A DNA stretch of 64,000 bases from Azoarcus sp. L1K30 (GCF_018122735.1 NZ_JAGRRD010000001.1:4585486-4649485); one strand, 5' to 3'; shown: positions 48,910 to 58,691, numbered from the stretch's first letter. Notes: generated by a model not told the origin, from the letters alone. Made by a program: numbers and translations.

Positions 48910-51192
48910 TCAGGCCGTGGCCACCTCGGGCTGGTCAAACACGAGCTTGACCTTGTCGTCCTTTGCATCCTCGTCGAGGTCGATGGTGACCTTGCCGCCA
49001 CTTGCGAGACGTCCGAACAGGAGTTCGTCAGCGAGCGCTGAGCGGATGGTGTCCTGGATCAGGCGCGCCATCGGGCGGGCGCCCATCAGCGGGTCGAAGC
49101 CCTTCTCGGCCAGCCAGGACTTGAGCCGGTCGGTGAAGTGCGCCTCCACTTTCTTGTCGTGGAGTTGCGCTTCAAGCTGCATCAGGAACTTGTCCACCAC
49201 GCGCAGGATGATGTCGCTGTCGAGGGCCTTGAACGAAATCGTCGCATCGAGCCGGTTGCGGAATTCAGGCGAGAACATGCGCTTGATGTCGCTCATTTCG
49301 TCGCCGGCTTCACGTTTGGCCGAGAAGCCGATGACGGACTTCTGCATAGTCTCGGCGCCCGCATTGGTGGTCATGATGATGATCACGTTGCGGAAATCCG
49401 CCTGGCGGCCATTGTTGTCGGTCAGGGCACCATGATCCATCACCTGCAACAGGATGTTGTAGATGTCGGGGTGTGCCTTCTCGATTTCGTCGAGCAGCAA
49501 CACGCAGTGCGGCTTCTTGGAGATCTGCTCGGTCAGCAGGCCGCCCTGGTCGAAGCCGACATAGCCCGGCGGTGCGCCGATCAGGCGGCTGACGGCATGG
49601 CGCTCCATGTACTCCGACATGTCGAACCGCACCAGATCGATACCCAGCGTATAGGCGAGCTGGCGGGCGACTTCGGTCTTGCCCACCCCGGTCGGTCCGG
49701 AGAACAGGAAGGAGCCGATCGGCTTGGCCGGATTGCCCAGACCCGAGCGCGACATCTTGATGGCCTTGGCGAGCGCATCGATGGCCGCGTTCTGACCGAA
49801 GACGACGTTCTTGAGATCTCGCTCGAGCGTCTTGAGTGCCGTCTTGTCGTCGTTGGAGACCGTGCGCGGAGGAATGCGCGCGATCTTGGCGACGATTTCC
49901 TCGATTTCGTTCTTGCCGACTGTCTTCTTCTGCTTCGACTTGGGCAGGATCCGCTGCGCCGCACCGGCCTCGTCGATGACGTCGATTGCCTTGTCCGGCA
50001 GGTGGCGGTCATTGATGTACTTGGCCGACAGTTCGGCTGCGCTGGCCAGTGCGGAGGCTGAGTACTTGATGCCGTGGTGCTCTTCGAAGCGCGATTTCAG
50101 GCCTTTCAGGATCTCGACCGTCTCGGCGACCGAAGGCTCGACTACATCCACTTTCTGGAAGCGGCGTGAGAGCGCATGATCTTTCTCGAAGATCTGGCGG
50201 AACTCGTTGTACGTGGTCGCGCCGATACACTTCAACTGGCCCGAAGACAAGGCCGGCTTGAGCAGGTTGGATGCGTCGAGTGTGCCGCCCGATGCAGCAC
50301 CTGCACCAATGAGCGTGTGGATCTCGTCGATGAAGAGGACAGCATCCTTGTTTTCGAGGAGTTGCTTGAGCACAGCCTTGAGGCGTTGCTCGAAATCGCC
50401 TCGATACTTGGTGCCGGCAAGCAGCGCGCCCATGTCCAGCGCGTAAACCTGCGCGTTCTCGAGGATCTCGGGAACACGGCCTTCCACGATGCGATGGGCC
50501 AGACCTTCCGCGATTGCGGTTTTGCCCACGCCGGCCTCGCCGACCAGCAGCGGATTGTTCTTGCGCCGGCGGCACAGCGTCTGGATGACGCGCTCCACTT
50601 CCTTGTCGCGCCCGATGAGGGGGTCGATCTTACCCACCAGCACCTGCTGGTTGAGATTCTGCGTGTAGTTCTCGAGTGCGCCACCGGAAGACTTTTCTTC
50701 CTGCTCCTGCTCACCCTGATCCGGCTCGCTGCGATTTTGCGGTGCTGCACCACCTTGGGGCGTTTTGGCGATGCCGTGGGAGATGAAATTCACCACATCA
50801 AGGCGCGAGATGTTCTGGCGCTGCAGGAAATAGACCGCGTGCGAGTCCTTCTCGCCGAAGATCGCCACGAGCACGTTTGCGCCGGTGACCTCCTTCTTGC
50901 CGGAAGACTGCACGTGCAGAATCGCACGCTGGATCACGCGCTGAAAACCCAGTGTCGGCTGGGTGTCGATCTCGTCGCCACCTTCAACCTTGGGGGTATG
51001 CTCGTTGATGAAATTGGTCAATTCCCGACGTAATTCGTCGGTATTGGCGGCGCAGGCGCGAAGCACCTCTGCTGCAGAAGGGTTATCGAGCAGTGCGAGC
51101 AGCAAGTGCTCCACCGTGATGAACTCATGGCGCTTCTGCCGTGCTTCGACAAAGGCCATGTGCAGGCTGACTTCAAGTTCTTGCGCGATCAT
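48910..51192 (-). CDS. clpA: ATP-dependent Clp protease ATPase subunit ClpA
   Basis: 760-residue AAA+ unfoldase that feeds ClpP. The N-terminal double-Clp repeat ([19 protein letters not shown]) is followed by an acidic Gln/Glu-rich linker and D1 with [10 protein letters not shown] near residue 215. D2 follows with [14 protein letters not shown] near 495 and the ClpP-docking IGF loop ([11 protein letters not shown]) near 620. It follows clpS without a gap: the clpS TGA is directly followed by the clpA ATG. Confidence 0.97.
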   Translation of the reverse strand: MIAQELEVSLHMAFVEARQKRHEFITVEHLLLALLDNPSAAEVLRACAANTDELRRELTNFINEHTPKVEGGDEIDTQPTLGFQRVIQRAILHVQSSGKKEVTGANVLVAIFGEKDSHAVYFLQRQNISRLDVVNFISHGIAKTPQGGAAPQNRSEPDQGEQEQEEKSSGGALENYTQNLNQQVLVGKIDPLIGRDKEVERVIQTLCRRRKNNPLLVGEAGVGKTAIAEGLAHRIVEGRVPEILENAQVYALDMGALLAGTKYRGDFEQRLKAVLKQLLENKDAVLFIDEIHTLIGAGAASGGTLDASNLLKPALSSGQLKCIGATTYNEFRQIFEKDHALSRRFQKVDVVEPSVAETVEILKGLKSRFEEHHGIKYSASALASAAELSAKYINDRHLPDKAIDVIDEAGAAQRILPKSKQKKTVGKNEIEEIVAKIARIPPRTVSNDDKTALKTLERDLKNVVFGQNAAIDALAKAIKMSRSGLGNPAKPIGSFLFSGPTGVGKTEVARQLAYTLGIDLVRFDMSEYMERHAVSRLIGAPPGYVGFDQGGLLTEQISKKPHCVLLLDEIEKAHPDIYNILLQVMDHGALTDNNGRQADFRNVIIIMTTNAGAETMQKSVIGFSAKREAGDEMSDIKRMFSPEFRNRLDATISFKALDSDIILRVVDKFLMQLEAQLHDKKVEAHFTDRLKSWLAEKGFDPLMGARPMARLIQDTIRSALADELLFGRLASGGKVTIDLDEDAKDDKVKLVFDQPEVATA

Positions 51193-51519
51193 TCAATTTT
51201 CCTCCATCACGCATACCAAAGGGTGCTGGTGCTGCCGAGCATGGGAAACCACCTGTTCCACCTTGGTTGATGCGATGTCCCGTGGAAAGACACCGCACAC
51301 GCCCATACCTTCTCTGTGGACTTGGAGCATGACCCGCGTGGCGCGTTCGCGGTCCATGCTAAAAAATTTCTGCAGGACGTCGATCACGAAATCCATCGGT
51401 GTGAAATCGTCGTTCAGCAGAAGCACCTTGAACAGCGGGGGCGGACGGGTTGCCGTCCGCTTTGCTTCCAGTACGAATCCGTCTTGTTTCTGTGTGCCCA
51501 TGCGACCCATTCTAATCAA
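51193..51519 (-). CDS. clpS: ClpA adaptor protein ClpS
   Basis: 108 residues. It delivers N-degron proteins to ClpAP. The binding-pocket residues are visible in [16 protein letters not shown] (Asn-Asp-Asp) and the conserved [16 protein letters not shown] region. The unstructured N-terminal tail is ~25 residues. It abuts clpA and shares its transcript. Confidence 0.96.
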   Translation of the reverse strand: MIRMGRMGTQKQDGFVLEAKRTATRPPPLFKVLLLNDDFTPMDFVIDVLQKFFSMDRERATRVMLQVHREGMGVCGVFPRDIASTKVEQVVSHARQHQHPLVCVMEEN

Positions 51520-51892
51520 CTCGAAGCAGAGTGCAACAACGTGCTCATGTGTGAAATCGGGATGGAAATAAGTAATTCAAGTGCCGCCTGCCTTGCGTCA
51601 CCTGCCGGGTCGCATCTTTCGTGAAGCCAGAATCGTGCCATCCAGGGGTGTTGCGGTGGAAACGTGCTGCGTTGCAGCAGCGATAGCCGTATCGCAAATA
51701 GCCGTTGACGCTGTGCGGACAAGTGCGTAAAAAACGAAACGTGTGTTTCTCGTGTGCCGTGCGCATGTGCGCTTGTTCACCATGGTGTCGGGTCACCGAC
51801 ATCGATGACGGGCGATGCAATCGCTACATGTCTAACGCGCCGTTCGGGAAGGTCCCGGACTGTACCAAGTCACTTTGAAGGATTATGGCAAT
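51520..51892. other. Gap between clpS and the cold-shock gene
   Basis: 373 bp with no supported gene. It must hold the clpS promoter on one strand and the cold-shock gene's promoter and long leader on the other. GTCGG-GTCA-CCGAC at about 51788-51801 is a small stem in the leader. No clear pair of promoter boxes was picked out. Confidence 0.5.
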
Positions 51893-52096
51893 ATGGCAAC
51901 TGGCACCGTTAAGTGGTTCAACGACTCCAAGGGTTTTGGATTTATTACGCCTGATGACGGCAGCGACGACCTGTTCGCGCATTTCTCCGCCATCTCCATG
52001 AGCGGTTTCAAGACCCTGAAGGAAGGCGACAAGGTCACTTTCGAAGTGACCCAGGGCCCGAAGGGCAAGCAGGCCTCGAATATTCAGCGCGCCTGA
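51893..52096 (+). CDS. Cold-shock domain protein (CspA family)
   Basis: 67 residues: a single cold-shock OB fold with RNP1 KGFGFIT and RNP2 LFAHFS, both intact, and the typical start [18 protein letters not shown]. It is a single-stranded nucleic acid chaperone. A GAAGGA sequence lies 10 bases upstream of the ATG. Paralogues are common, so no specific csp letter is given. Confidence 0.96.
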   Translation: MATGTVKWFNDSKGFGFITPDDGSDDLFAHFSAISMSGFKTLKEGDKVTFEVTQGPKGKQASNIQRA

Positions 52097-52135
52097 TGCA
52101 TTCCGGTTGCGCCCTTGCGGCGTGACCGGTAATAA

Positions 52136-52168
52136 GTAAGGGCCACCGGTGGTGGCCCTTACTTTTTG
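52136..52168 (+). terminator. Terminator of the cold-shock gene
   Basis: GTAAGGGCCACC-GGT-GGTGGCCCTTAC forms a perfect 12-bp stem followed by TTTTT, 40 bases after the stop codon. Confidence 0.95.
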
Positions 52169-52226
52169 GCGGATCCAGGTTCGGTCTCCTGCATCGCGCC
52201 TGGCGCACTCCCCGGAGGGAGTGGAA

Positions 52227-52394
52227 TTACTTCAGCTTGATTTCCTTGTACGGGACGTGCTTGCGCGCGACCGGATCGTACTTGTTGAACTCGAGCTTCT
52301 GCGGGGTGGTGCGCTTGTTCTTCGACGTGGTGTAGAAATGACCCGTGCCGGCGGTTGATTCCAGCTTGATCTTTTCGCGGATGCCTTTTGCCAT
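52227..52394 (-). CDS. rpmG: 50S ribosomal protein L33
   Basis: 55 residues, read from the minus strand: starts [20 protein letters not shown] and ends YKEIKLK. This is the zinc-free (C-minus) form of bL33, without the CxxC pairs. The gene lies 52 bp after rpmB on the same strand, the conserved rpmB-rpmG order. Confidence 0.95.
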   Translation of the reverse strand: MAKGIREKIKLESTAGTGHFYTTSKNKRTTPQKLEFNKYDPVARKHVPYKEIKLK

Positions 52395-52446
52395 GGCAGT
52401 CTCCGTACAGTTCTTGCGGCTGCTGCCGCAGGGTTAACGCCAGGGC

Positions 52447-52683
52447 TTAGAGCTTTTCGCCGCGGGCACGCAGTTCGGCAACGACGATGTCGATGCCCTT
52501 CTTGTCGATCGTCCGGAGACCGGCATTGGACACGCGCAGGCGGATCCAGCGGTTTTCGGTCTCGCTCCAGAACCGGCGGTTTTGCAGGTTGGGGAGAAAA
52601 CGACGCTTGGTTTTGTTGTTTGCGTGGGAAACGTTGTTTCCCACCATCGGTGCTTTACCGGTCACTTGGCAGACGCGAGCCAT
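52447..52683 (-). CDS. rpmB: 50S ribosomal protein L28
   Basis: 78 residues starting [29 protein letters not shown], the standard bL28 N-terminus. Upstream on the same strand is radC, downstream rpmG; the radC-rpmB-rpmG order is common in proteobacteria. Confidence 0.97.
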   Translation of the reverse strand: MARVCQVTGKAPMVGNNVSHANNKTKRRFLPNLQNRRFWSETENRWIRLRVSNAGLRTIDKKGIDIVVAELRARGEKL

Positions 52684-52799
52684 ACGATGCTCCAGGGAAT
52701 TCGGATTGCGAAAACGATGGAGGATAGCGTAAGTGGCGACCGTAAGGCAAGTATGTTCTCGGTTTTCATTGTGATGGGCTCTCCAGCATACCGGACGCG

Positions 52800-53477
52800 C
52801 TAGAGCAGACCGCGCTCGGCAAACGACAGCGGGCGGCCATGCGCCGGCACGATGAAATGGTCGAGGACGCGTATGTCAACGAGGCCGAGCGCGTCGCGCA
52901 GCGTGCGCGTCAGCATTTCGTCCGCGTTACTTGGTTCGGCTGCGCCGGAAGGGTGGTTGTGCGCGAGAATGACGGCTGCGGCATTGACGCCGAGCGCGAG
53001 CTTGACCACTTCGCGGGGATATACGCTGGTCTGGGTCAGCGTACCGCGAAACAGGTCGACTGCCCGGATCAGGCGATTGCGAGCGTCGAGCAACAGAATG
53101 CAGAACGTTTCATGTGCGAGGTGTCCGAGATGAAGTTGCAGCCAGTCGCGAACAGTGGAGGGCGAATCGAAGAGGCTGCGTTCACTCATCTGCTCGCTCA
53201 ATGCGCGTCGGGCCAGTTCCATCACTGCCTGCAGTTGGGCATACTTCGCGAGTCCCATGCCGGGAACGGCGGCGAAATCCTGGGCGCTGGCGTTGCACAG
53301 GCGGGTGAGCGAACCGAAGCGGTGCAGCAGGCTGCGCGCAAGATCGACCGCGGTCTGGCCGCGAATGCCGACTCGCAGAAAGAGGGCGAGAAGCTCCGCG
53401 TCGGACAGGGCGTGTGCGCCGCTGTCGAGCAGTTTTTCTCGCGGGCGCTCGTTTTCGGGCCAGTCGGTAATTGCCAT
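52800..53477 (-). CDS. radC: RadC family JAB/MPN-domain protein
   Basis: 225 residues. The N-terminal helix-hairpin-helix region ([44 protein letters not shown]) is followed by the JAMM metal motif HNHPSG with downstream Asp ([14 protein letters not shown]). The biochemical role of the family is unsettled despite the historical name. Its start is 46 bp from the divergent coaBC, with an AT-rich shared promoter gap. Confidence 0.95.
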   Translation of the reverse strand: MAITDWPENERPREKLLDSGAHALSDAELLALFLRVGIRGQTAVDLARSLLHRFGSLTRLCNASAQDFAAVPGMGLAKYAQLQAVMELARRALSEQMSERSLFDSPSTVRDWLQLHLGHLAHETFCILLLDARNRLIRAVDLFRGTLTQTSVYPREVVKLALGVNAAAVILAHNHPSGAAEPSNADEMLTRTLRDALGLVDIRVLDHFIVPAHGRPLSFAERGLL

Positions 53478-53523
53478 GGCGATCCCGTTTATTCCAATGT
53501 AATTTTATTTTAACCTGAATGGC

Positions 53524-54723
53524 ATGAATCGACTGCAGGGTAGAAAACTCGTTCTCGGCGTGACTGGCGGCGTTGCTGCGTACAAGGCCGCCGAACTCGT
53601 GCGCCTGCTTGGAAAGGCGGGCGCAGATGTTCACGTGGTGCTGACCGAGGGCGGGGCGCGCTTCGTGACGGCAGTCACCTTCCAGGCCTTGTCGGGCAAT
53701 CCGGTGTGGACCGATCTGTGGGATCCGCGCATGGACAACAACATGGCTCATATCGATCTTGTCCGTGGCGCCGATGCGGTGCTGATCGCGCCGGCCACGG
53801 CCGACTGCCTGGCCCGCCTGGCGCAGGGGCGGGCGGATGACTTGTTGTCCACGCTGTGTCTGGCACGCGACGTTCCACTGCTGGTGGCGCCCGCCATGAA
53901 CCGCCAGATGTGGGAGCATCCGGCCACCCAGCGCAACGTCGCGTGCCTGGCCGGCGACGGCGTGACCATCGTCGGTCCGGCGGCCGGGGAGCAGGCCTGC
54001 GGCGAGACCGGAATGGGACGGATGCTCGAGCCCGAGGAGCTATTCGAAGCGGTCATTGCGTTCTTTGTGCCGAAACGCCTCGCCGGGCGCAAGGTGGTCA
54101 TGACTGCCGGGCCTACCTACGAGGCGATCGATCCCGTGCGCGCCATCACCAATACCAGTTCGGGCAAGATGGGCTATGCCATCGCTGCGGCCTGTGCGCG
54201 TGCCGGCGCCGAAGTCGTGCTGGTGAGCGGACCGGTTGCGCTGCCGGTGCCGGCGGGCGTGAAGCGGGTCGATGTGCGCAGTGCGCTCGATATGCGGGCG
54301 GCGGTGTTCGATGCGCTGCCCGGTGCGGATGTCTTCGTCGGGGTCGCGGCTGTGGCGGATTATCGGCCCATGCTCGCAGCCGAGCACAAAATCAAGAAAT
54401 CCGGCGAACAGATGAGCATCACGCTGACACCCAACCCGGATATTCTGGCCGAGGTGGCAGCCCTGTCGGACGCGCCTTTCTGTGTCGGGTTTGCAGCCGA
54501 GAGCCGGGATCTGGACGCCTATGCGGAGGGCAAGCGGGCAAACAAGAAACTGCCCATGCTCGTCGGCAATCTGGTCGCGGACGGTCTGGGGGGGGATGAC
54601 AACACGGTCGTCCTTTACGACGATGCGGGTCGTCATCCCTTGCCCCGTGCAGCCAAGGCAGATCTGGCCGCGCAGATCGTTGACCACATGGCAGGCCTGC
54701 TTCCGCCCGTTGGCGGGCGATAG
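53524..54723 (+). CDS. coaBC: Bifunctional phosphopantothenoylcysteine decarboxylase / phosphopantothenate-cysteine ligase
   Basis: 399 residues; two steps of coenzyme A synthesis. The CoaC flavin domain has GVTGGVAAYKAAEL at the N-terminus, APAMNRQMWEHPATQ, and the active-site Cys in CGETGMGRM near residue 159. The CoaB domain begins around 190 with AGPTYEAIDPVRAITNTSSGKMG. The gene is followed by dut, as in E. coli. Confidence 0.97.
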   Translation: MNRLQGRKLVLGVTGGVAAYKAAELVRLLGKAGADVHVVLTEGGARFVTAVTFQALSGNPVWTDLWDPRMDNNMAHIDLVRGADAVLIAPATADCLARLAQGRADDLLSTLCLARDVPLLVAPAMNRQMWEHPATQRNVACLAGDGVTIVGPAAGEQACGETGMGRMLEPEELFEAVIAFFVPKRLAGRKVVMTAGPTYEAIDPVRAITNTSSGKMGYAIAAACARAGAEVVLVSGPVALPVPAGVKRVDVRSALDMRAAVFDALPGADVFVGVAAVADYRPMLAAEHKIKKSGEQMSITLTPNPDILAEVAALSDAPFCVGFAAESRDLDAYAEGKRANKKLPMLVGNLVADGLGGDDNTVVLYDDAGRHPLPRAAKADLAAQIVDHMAGLLPPVGGR

Positions 54724-54744
54724 AACCTTCTTCAAGGAGAAGTC

Positions 54745-55194
54745 ATGCACCGTATCGATGTCAAACTGATCGATTCCCGCCTCAAAGGGCACCCACCGGC
54801 ATACGCCACCACCGGCGCAGCGGGGTTGGACCTGAGGGCGTGTCTCGATGCGCCCGTTCTGCTTCATCCAGGCGAGACCACACTTGTTCCGAGCGGACTT
54901 GCGATCCATCTCGACGACCCCGGCCTCGCGGCCATGGTGTTGCCGCGATCGGGGCTGGGGCACAAGCACGGCATCGTGCTCGGCAATCTGGTGGGCCTCA
55001 TCGATTCGGACTACCAGGGGCAAATCTTCGTCTCGGTATGGAACCGGGGGCGGGACGTCTTTACCATCCAGCCAATGGAGCGCATTGCGCAACTTGTGGT
55101 GGTACCGGTCGTGCAGGTCGGTTTCAATGTCGTGGACGACTTTGTCGCCAGCGAACGGGGCAGCGGCGGGTTCGGCAGTACCGGAAAGCACTGA
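54745..55194 (+). CDS. dut: dUTP diphosphatase
   Basis: 149-residue trimeric dUTPase. The motifs are visible: AGLDLRA (I), [11 protein letters not shown] (II), GLIDSDYQG (III) and the C-terminal glycine-rich [11 protein letters not shown] (V). It keeps uracil out of DNA. ATG 54745 is preceded by AAGGAGAAGTC. Confidence 0.97.
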   Translation: MHRIDVKLIDSRLKGHPPAYATTGAAGLDLRACLDAPVLLHPGETTLVPSGLAIHLDDPGLAAMVLPRSGLGHKHGIVLGNLVGLIDSDYQGQIFVSVWNRGRDVFTIQPMERIAQLVVVPVVQVGFNVVDDFVASERGSGGFGSTGKH

Positions 55195-55201
55195 AGCTGC
55201 G

Positions 55202-55660
55202 ATGCACCAGGGAATCCCGACGGGTGTGCACATCCTGTGCGAAGTGGGCGACCGTGTCCTGCTGATGCGGCGAAGCGGCACGGGCTTCTTCGATGGGCTC
55301 TACAGCCTACCGGGAGGGCATGTCGAAGCGGGTGAGGCGATCGTTGAGGCCGCTGCGCGCGAATTGATGGAGGAGACCGGCCTGCGCGTCGCCATGTGCG
55401 ATCTCGAGTTGATTGGCGTGGTGCACCGCAAGTCGGACACTAACCGCATTGATTTTTTCGTCCGCGCACGCACGTGGCTGGGCGAGCCGGCGATCCGCGA
55501 ACCCGACAAGTGCGATGGACTCGAATGGTTCGGGCGCAGCGCCTTGCCCGATGCGCTGGTGCCCTATGTCCGTGCAGCGCTGGACCAGCCCCGGATTCCC
55601 TGGATCATGGAAAATGGGTGGGCCATTGCCGTCTCGGAGGGTGATCTCTCAGTAAATTAG
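55202..55660 (+). CDS. NUDIX hydrolase
   Basis: 152 residues. The Nudix box is complete: GGHVEAGEAIVEAAARELMEETGL fits GX5EX7REUXEEXGU, starting near residue 37. It hydrolyses a nucleoside diphosphate derivative of unknown identity. ATG 55202 is 7 bp after dut, so the two are probably co-transcribed and may share a nucleotide-sanitising job. Confidence 0.9.
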   Translation: MHQGIPTGVHILCEVGDRVLLMRRSGTGFFDGLYSLPGGHVEAGEAIVEAAARELMEETGLRVAMCDLELIGVVHRKSDTNRIDFFVRARTWLGEPAIREPDKCDGLEWFGRSALPDALVPYVRAALDQPRIPWIMENGWAIAVSEGDLSVN

Positions 55661-55712
55661 CGGATTCTGATAATCTCTCGCGTTCGGGCGGCAGTGGCAG
55701 GGAGGGGGCGGA

Positions 55713-56333
55713 ATGAAGCGCTACATGATGAGGATGTTTGCGGCACTGATGGCTGTAGGCATTCATGGCACGGCCATCGCGGCCGACTACCCGCAGGTCG
55801 ATCTGGCGCGCGCCGAGGAGATCAGCACCGGGCGGTGCTTTCTGTGCCACGGCGTCGACGGCGAGAGTACGACTGCGCTCTATCCACGGCTTGCGGGCCA
55901 GCATTATCAGTACATCGCCAAGCAGCTGGGCGATTTCAAGTCCGGCCGCAGGCAGAGCGACACCATGGTCAATATGGCAGCGGATCTGAGCGCGGAAGAC
56001 ATGCTTGCGCTCGGTGTGTATTTCGAACAGAAACCCGCGCGCGCGCAGCCCGTCGAAGATGCCGGACTCGCGGCAATCGGCGCGTTCATCTTCAGTCGCG
56101 GCAACGAGTATTCGGGCGTCGCCGCCTGCGCGTCCTGTCATGGTGACAAGGGGCTGGGCACGTCGGCACTGCCGCGTCTGGCGGGGCAGGTGCCACAATA
56201 CATCGAGCGCCAGCTGCGCTCTTTCAACACGCGCGCGCGAACCAACGACAATGCGATCATGCATTCGATCGCGTCGAAACTGACGGAGCTCGAAATCAAG
56301 GGCGTTGCGCTCTACATCAGCTCGCTGAACTGA
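55713..56333 (+). CDS. Periplasmic diheme cytochrome c4-type protein
   Basis: 206 residues with a signal peptide (MFAALMAVGIHGTAIAA). Two class I cytochrome domains each carry a CXXCH: CFLCHG (Cys42, Cys45, His46) and CASCHG (Cys139, Cys142, His143). Candidate Met ligands follow each. Such c4-type proteins pass electrons to terminal oxidases. It lies beside fccAB and sox, so it may accept electrons from sulfur oxidation, though it converges with fccB and is its own unit. Confidence 0.88.
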   Translation: MKRYMMRMFAALMAVGIHGTAIAADYPQVDLARAEEISTGRCFLCHGVDGESTTALYPRLAGQHYQYIAKQLGDFKSGRRQSDTMVNMAADLSAEDMLALGVYFEQKPARAQPVEDAGLAAIGAFIFSRGNEYSGVAACASCHGDKGLGTSALPRLAGQVPQYIERQLRSFNTRARTNDNAIMHSIASKLTELEIKGVALYISSLN

Positions 56334-56365
56334 ATTCGGTCGCGCAGGCGTGCTGACTTCAAGCA

Positions 56366-56393
56366 CAAACGGCGCCCACCAGGGCGCCGTTTG
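56366..56393. terminator. Bidirectional terminator between the cytochrome gene and fccB
   Basis: CAAACGGCGCCC-ACCA-GGGCGCCGTTTG, a 12-bp stem flanked by A and T bases, between two convergent genes. Confidence 0.88.
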
Positions 56394-56425
56394 CAATGGT
56401 GCGTCGCACGGACGGTGATGCTGCC

Positions 56426-57700
56426 TCAGGCCAGCATGTCGGCCCAGATGTTCTGCGCCCAGGCGTGCGCGAACTTGCCCTCGATCTCGTTTGCCGCGGG
56501 CGAAACGCCGCCTGCGGCCGCGACCGGCATCGGCTGTTTCTTGATTGCATCGTACTGATGTACCGATGCGACATGCATGGCGTTCTTTCCGTCGACGAAG
56601 CTGTAACAGGTGTTCATGACCACCGGCGAGGCATTCGGCGCCTCGCCTGCAAGCAGGTTGATGATCGCGGCTGCAACCACCTTGCCTTGCTGGTTGGCCA
56701 TATGCCCGGACTTGGGCATTGTTGGTGCGGGAAACAATGCATCGCCGATGACATGAACGCCCGGTACCCCCTTGGCCTCGTAGGTGATCCAATCGACATC
56801 GACCCACCGGTCGTTGATCAATGGCAGGCCGGATCGGGCGGCGATATCGCCCGCACGCATCGGCGGAATCACGTTGAGCACGTCTGCCTTGACCTTGTCG
56901 AAGTCGAGCTCTGCTGTGCGCGTCTTCGCGTCGACGCTGCGCAGTTCGTTGTTGGGGCGATATTCGATCAGGCCCTTGTAGCTTTCGAAGGCCTTGGTGA
57001 ACAACGCCTTCTTTGACTGGATCTCGCCGTTGGCGTCGAGCACCAGTACCTTGGACTTCGGCTTGGCCTGTCGCAGGTAGTTGGCGACCAGACACGCGCG
57101 CTCGTAAGGCCCTGGCGGGCAGCGATAGGGTGCTTTCGGAATATGTATTGCGAATATTCCGCCATCTTTCATGGATTCCAGTTGGGTGCGCAGGATCACC
57201 GTTTGCGGACCAGCCTTCCAGGCGTGCGGAACGAGCGCCTCGTTCCCGCTGAGTCCGCCGACGCTGTCCGTCATGAAGTCGATGCCGGGTGACAATACGA
57301 CGTGGTCATATGTAATCGTTCCGTTGTTTGTGGTTGTCAGGGTGCGCTTCGCGGTGTCGAGGGCGCGTACTTCGTCGGTGATGACGGTGACGCCCCATCT
57401 CGATTTCAGGTTGTCATAACTCATCGTGATGTCGGCCATGGTCTTGAGGCCGCCGATCACCAGATTCGATACCGGACAGGACACGAAGGCCGTATTGCGC
57501 TCGATCAGCGTCACCCGGATCTGCCCCTCACTCCACATGCGCAGGTACTTGGCCACCGTTGCGCCGCCGTAACCGCCGCCTACGACGACGACATGACCAC
57601 CCGAGCCCTTTCCCATGCCGGCACAGCCCGCGATGCCGAAAACGGAACTGCCTGCCGCGGCAATGCCTGCGGTCTTGAGGAAATCACGTCTGTTCTGCAT
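56426..57700 (-). CDS. fccB: Flavocytochrome c sulfide dehydrogenase, flavoprotein subunit
   Basis: 424 residues. A twin-arginine-type signal (NRRDFLKTAGIAAAGSSVFG) directs it to the periplasm. The FAD fold HVVVVGGGYGGATVAKYL is near residue 36, and the redox-active cysteine SCPVSNLVIGG lies near 74. The C-terminal FCSD-flavin-binding domain follows (NTCYSFVDGKNAMHVASV). It oxidises sulfide to sulfur and passes electrons to the cytochrome encoded 15 bp upstream. SoxF is the equivalent name in sox clusters. Confidence 0.93.
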   Translation of the reverse strand: MQNRRDFLKTAGIAAAGSSVFGIAGCAGMGKGSGGHVVVVGGGYGGATVAKYLRMWSEGQIRVTLIERNTAFVSCPVSNLVIGGLKTMADITMSYDNLKSRWGVTVITDEVRALDTAKRTLTTTNNGTITYDHVVLSPGIDFMTDSVGGLSGNEALVPHAWKAGPQTVILRTQLESMKDGGIFAIHIPKAPYRCPPGPYERACLVANYLRQAKPKSKVLVLDANGEIQSKKALFTKAFESYKGLIEYRPNNELRSVDAKTRTAELDFDKVKADVLNVIPPMRAGDIAARSGLPLINDRWVDVDWITYEAKGVPGVHVIGDALFPAPTMPKSGHMANQQGKVVAAAIINLLAGEAPNASPVVMNTCYSFVDGKNAMHVASVHQYDAIKKQPMPVAAAGGVSPAANEIEGKFAHAWAQNIWADMLA

Positions 57701-57715
57701 TTGTCTCTCCCCTGT

Positions 57716-58018
57716 CTATTTTTGCGCGGCAAAGTACGTCGTGATCAGATCGAGTTGCTCGTCGGTGTAGCCTCTTGCGATCTGGTGCATGACCGATGCT
57801 GGCTTTTCTCCCGAGCGGTAATCGGCCAGCTTCTGCAGCAGTTTCTGCTTGGGCTCCCCCGCCAGACTTTCAATGCCGCCCAGGCTCTTGCCGTTGGTTC
57901 CATGGCAGTTGGCGCAGGTTGCCGCAAGGTTGCGAGCAAGGTTTGGGTCTGTTGCATGGACAAGTCCGGTCGTGCCCATCAGACACAGGGTGATCAATGC
58001 AGTCTTGGCAAGGTTCAC
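57716..58018 (-). CDS. fccA: Monoheme cytochrome c subunit of sulfide dehydrogenase (FccA/SoxE-like)
   Basis: 100 residues with a signal peptide (KTALITLCLMGTTGLVHA) and one CXXCH in CANCHG (Cys35, Cys38, His39). A likely Met ligand is in ASVMHQIARGYTDEQ. The c553-type fold and location before fccB mark it as the electron acceptor of FccB. Promoter boxes TTTACA/TATACT are upstream (58121-58148). Confidence 0.88.
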   Translation of the reverse strand: MNLAKTALITLCLMGTTGLVHATDPNLARNLAATCANCHGTNGKSLGGIESLAGEPKQKLLQKLADYRSGEKPASVMHQIARGYTDEQLDLITTYFAAQK

Positions 58019-58120
58019 GGCTTTCTCCTCTCGTTTTTTTCATTGACGCAAACACGAACAGCCTGAACAGCAAGGGGTTTCCGGTGTGCGGATCGCACGC
58101 TGGATGCATGCTAAGGGCTC

Positions 58121-58148
58121 AGTATATCCCACCGGGGTTTGCTGTAAA
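58121..58148 (-). promoter_or_regulatory. fccAB promoter
   Basis: On the minus strand TTTACA (58143-58148) and TATACT (58121-58126) are 16 bp apart. Transcription would start near 58114, giving a leader of about 95 bases before the fccA ATG. The dyad TGTCT-N7-AGACA lies 21 bp upstream of the -35 box. Confidence 0.7.
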
Positions 58149-58219
58149 GCACCGATTATTAAAGGAAATGTCTGCTGCGGAGACAGACCGGAAATGGCGC
58201 GCTGCACAAATATTAGTAG

Positions 58220-58248
58220 TTGACCATATGCGTGTATGGTCATAAAGT
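58220..58248 (+). promoter_or_regulatory. Promoter of the ArsR-type gene with an inverted-repeat operator in the spacer
   Basis: TTGACC (58220-58225) and TAAAGT (58243-58248) are 17 bp apart. The inverted repeat TGACCATA-TGCGTG-TATGGTCA occupies 58221-58242, filling the -35/-10 spacer with perfect 8-bp arms. A dimer bound there would block RNA polymerase. The ArsR-type protein encoded 32 bp downstream is the natural candidate (self-repression). Confidence 0.75.
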
Positions 58249-58279
58249 AATTCCATCAAGGCATAAAGCCGGGGGCGTG

Positions 58280-58639
58280 ATGAACGAGCTCAACAAAGTC
58301 TTCGAGAGTGTTGCCGAGTACTTCGGAATGCTCGCGGAGCCTTCCAGGCTCAAGATTCTGCATTGCCTGTGCAACGGTGAATTGCCGGTCAATGAGGTGA
58401 TGGAGAAGGCGGGGCTGGCGCAGGCGAATGCCTCGCGGCATCTGAACCTGCTGTACCGGGCCGGCGTGGTAGATCGCCGACGTGACGGCGCGCAGGTGCT
58501 GTACCGCATCGTGGATCCGAACTTTGCTGACCTCTGTCGCACCGTGTGCGTGAGCATTGCGTCACGCAGCGATGTCGGCACTCCGCGCCGGGAAGGCTTG
58601 TTGAAGCTCGAGCAGGAACTGGGCTCAGGGCACGACTGA
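58280..58639 (+). CDS. soxR: ArsR-family repressor of sulfur oxidation genes (SoxR/SqrR type)
   Basis: 119-residue winged-helix protein. The recognition region is AGLAQANASRHLNLLYRAGVV. Cysteines occur at 29 and 31 (LHCLCNGE) and 86 and 90 (LCRTVC), in helices comparable to the two reactive cysteines of the persulfide-sensing ArsR proteins SqrR/BigR. The name here means this sulfur regulator, not the redox-cycling MerR-type SoxR. It precedes soxC by 52 bp. Its own promoter carries an inverted repeat. The inducer is inferred. Confidence 0.78.
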   Translation: MNELNKVFESVAEYFGMLAEPSRLKILHCLCNGELPVNEVMEKAGLAQANASRHLNLLYRAGVVDRRRDGAQVLYRIVDPNFADLCRTVCVSIASRSDVGTPRREGLLKLEQELGSGHD

Positions 58640-58691
58640 GGGGCGGACGCAATGAATCTTGAATGGGTCGAATCTGTGGGGGAGCGCACGT

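Larger units (their letters stand above)
58019..58279. other. Divergent fccA / ArsR-sox regulatory gap
   Basis: 261 bp, AT-richer than its surroundings. It holds a leftward fccA promoter (58121-58148), a TGTCT-N7-AGACA dyad (58169-58185), and a rightward promoter with an embedded operator (58220-58248). No coding frame is supported. Confidence 0.75.
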
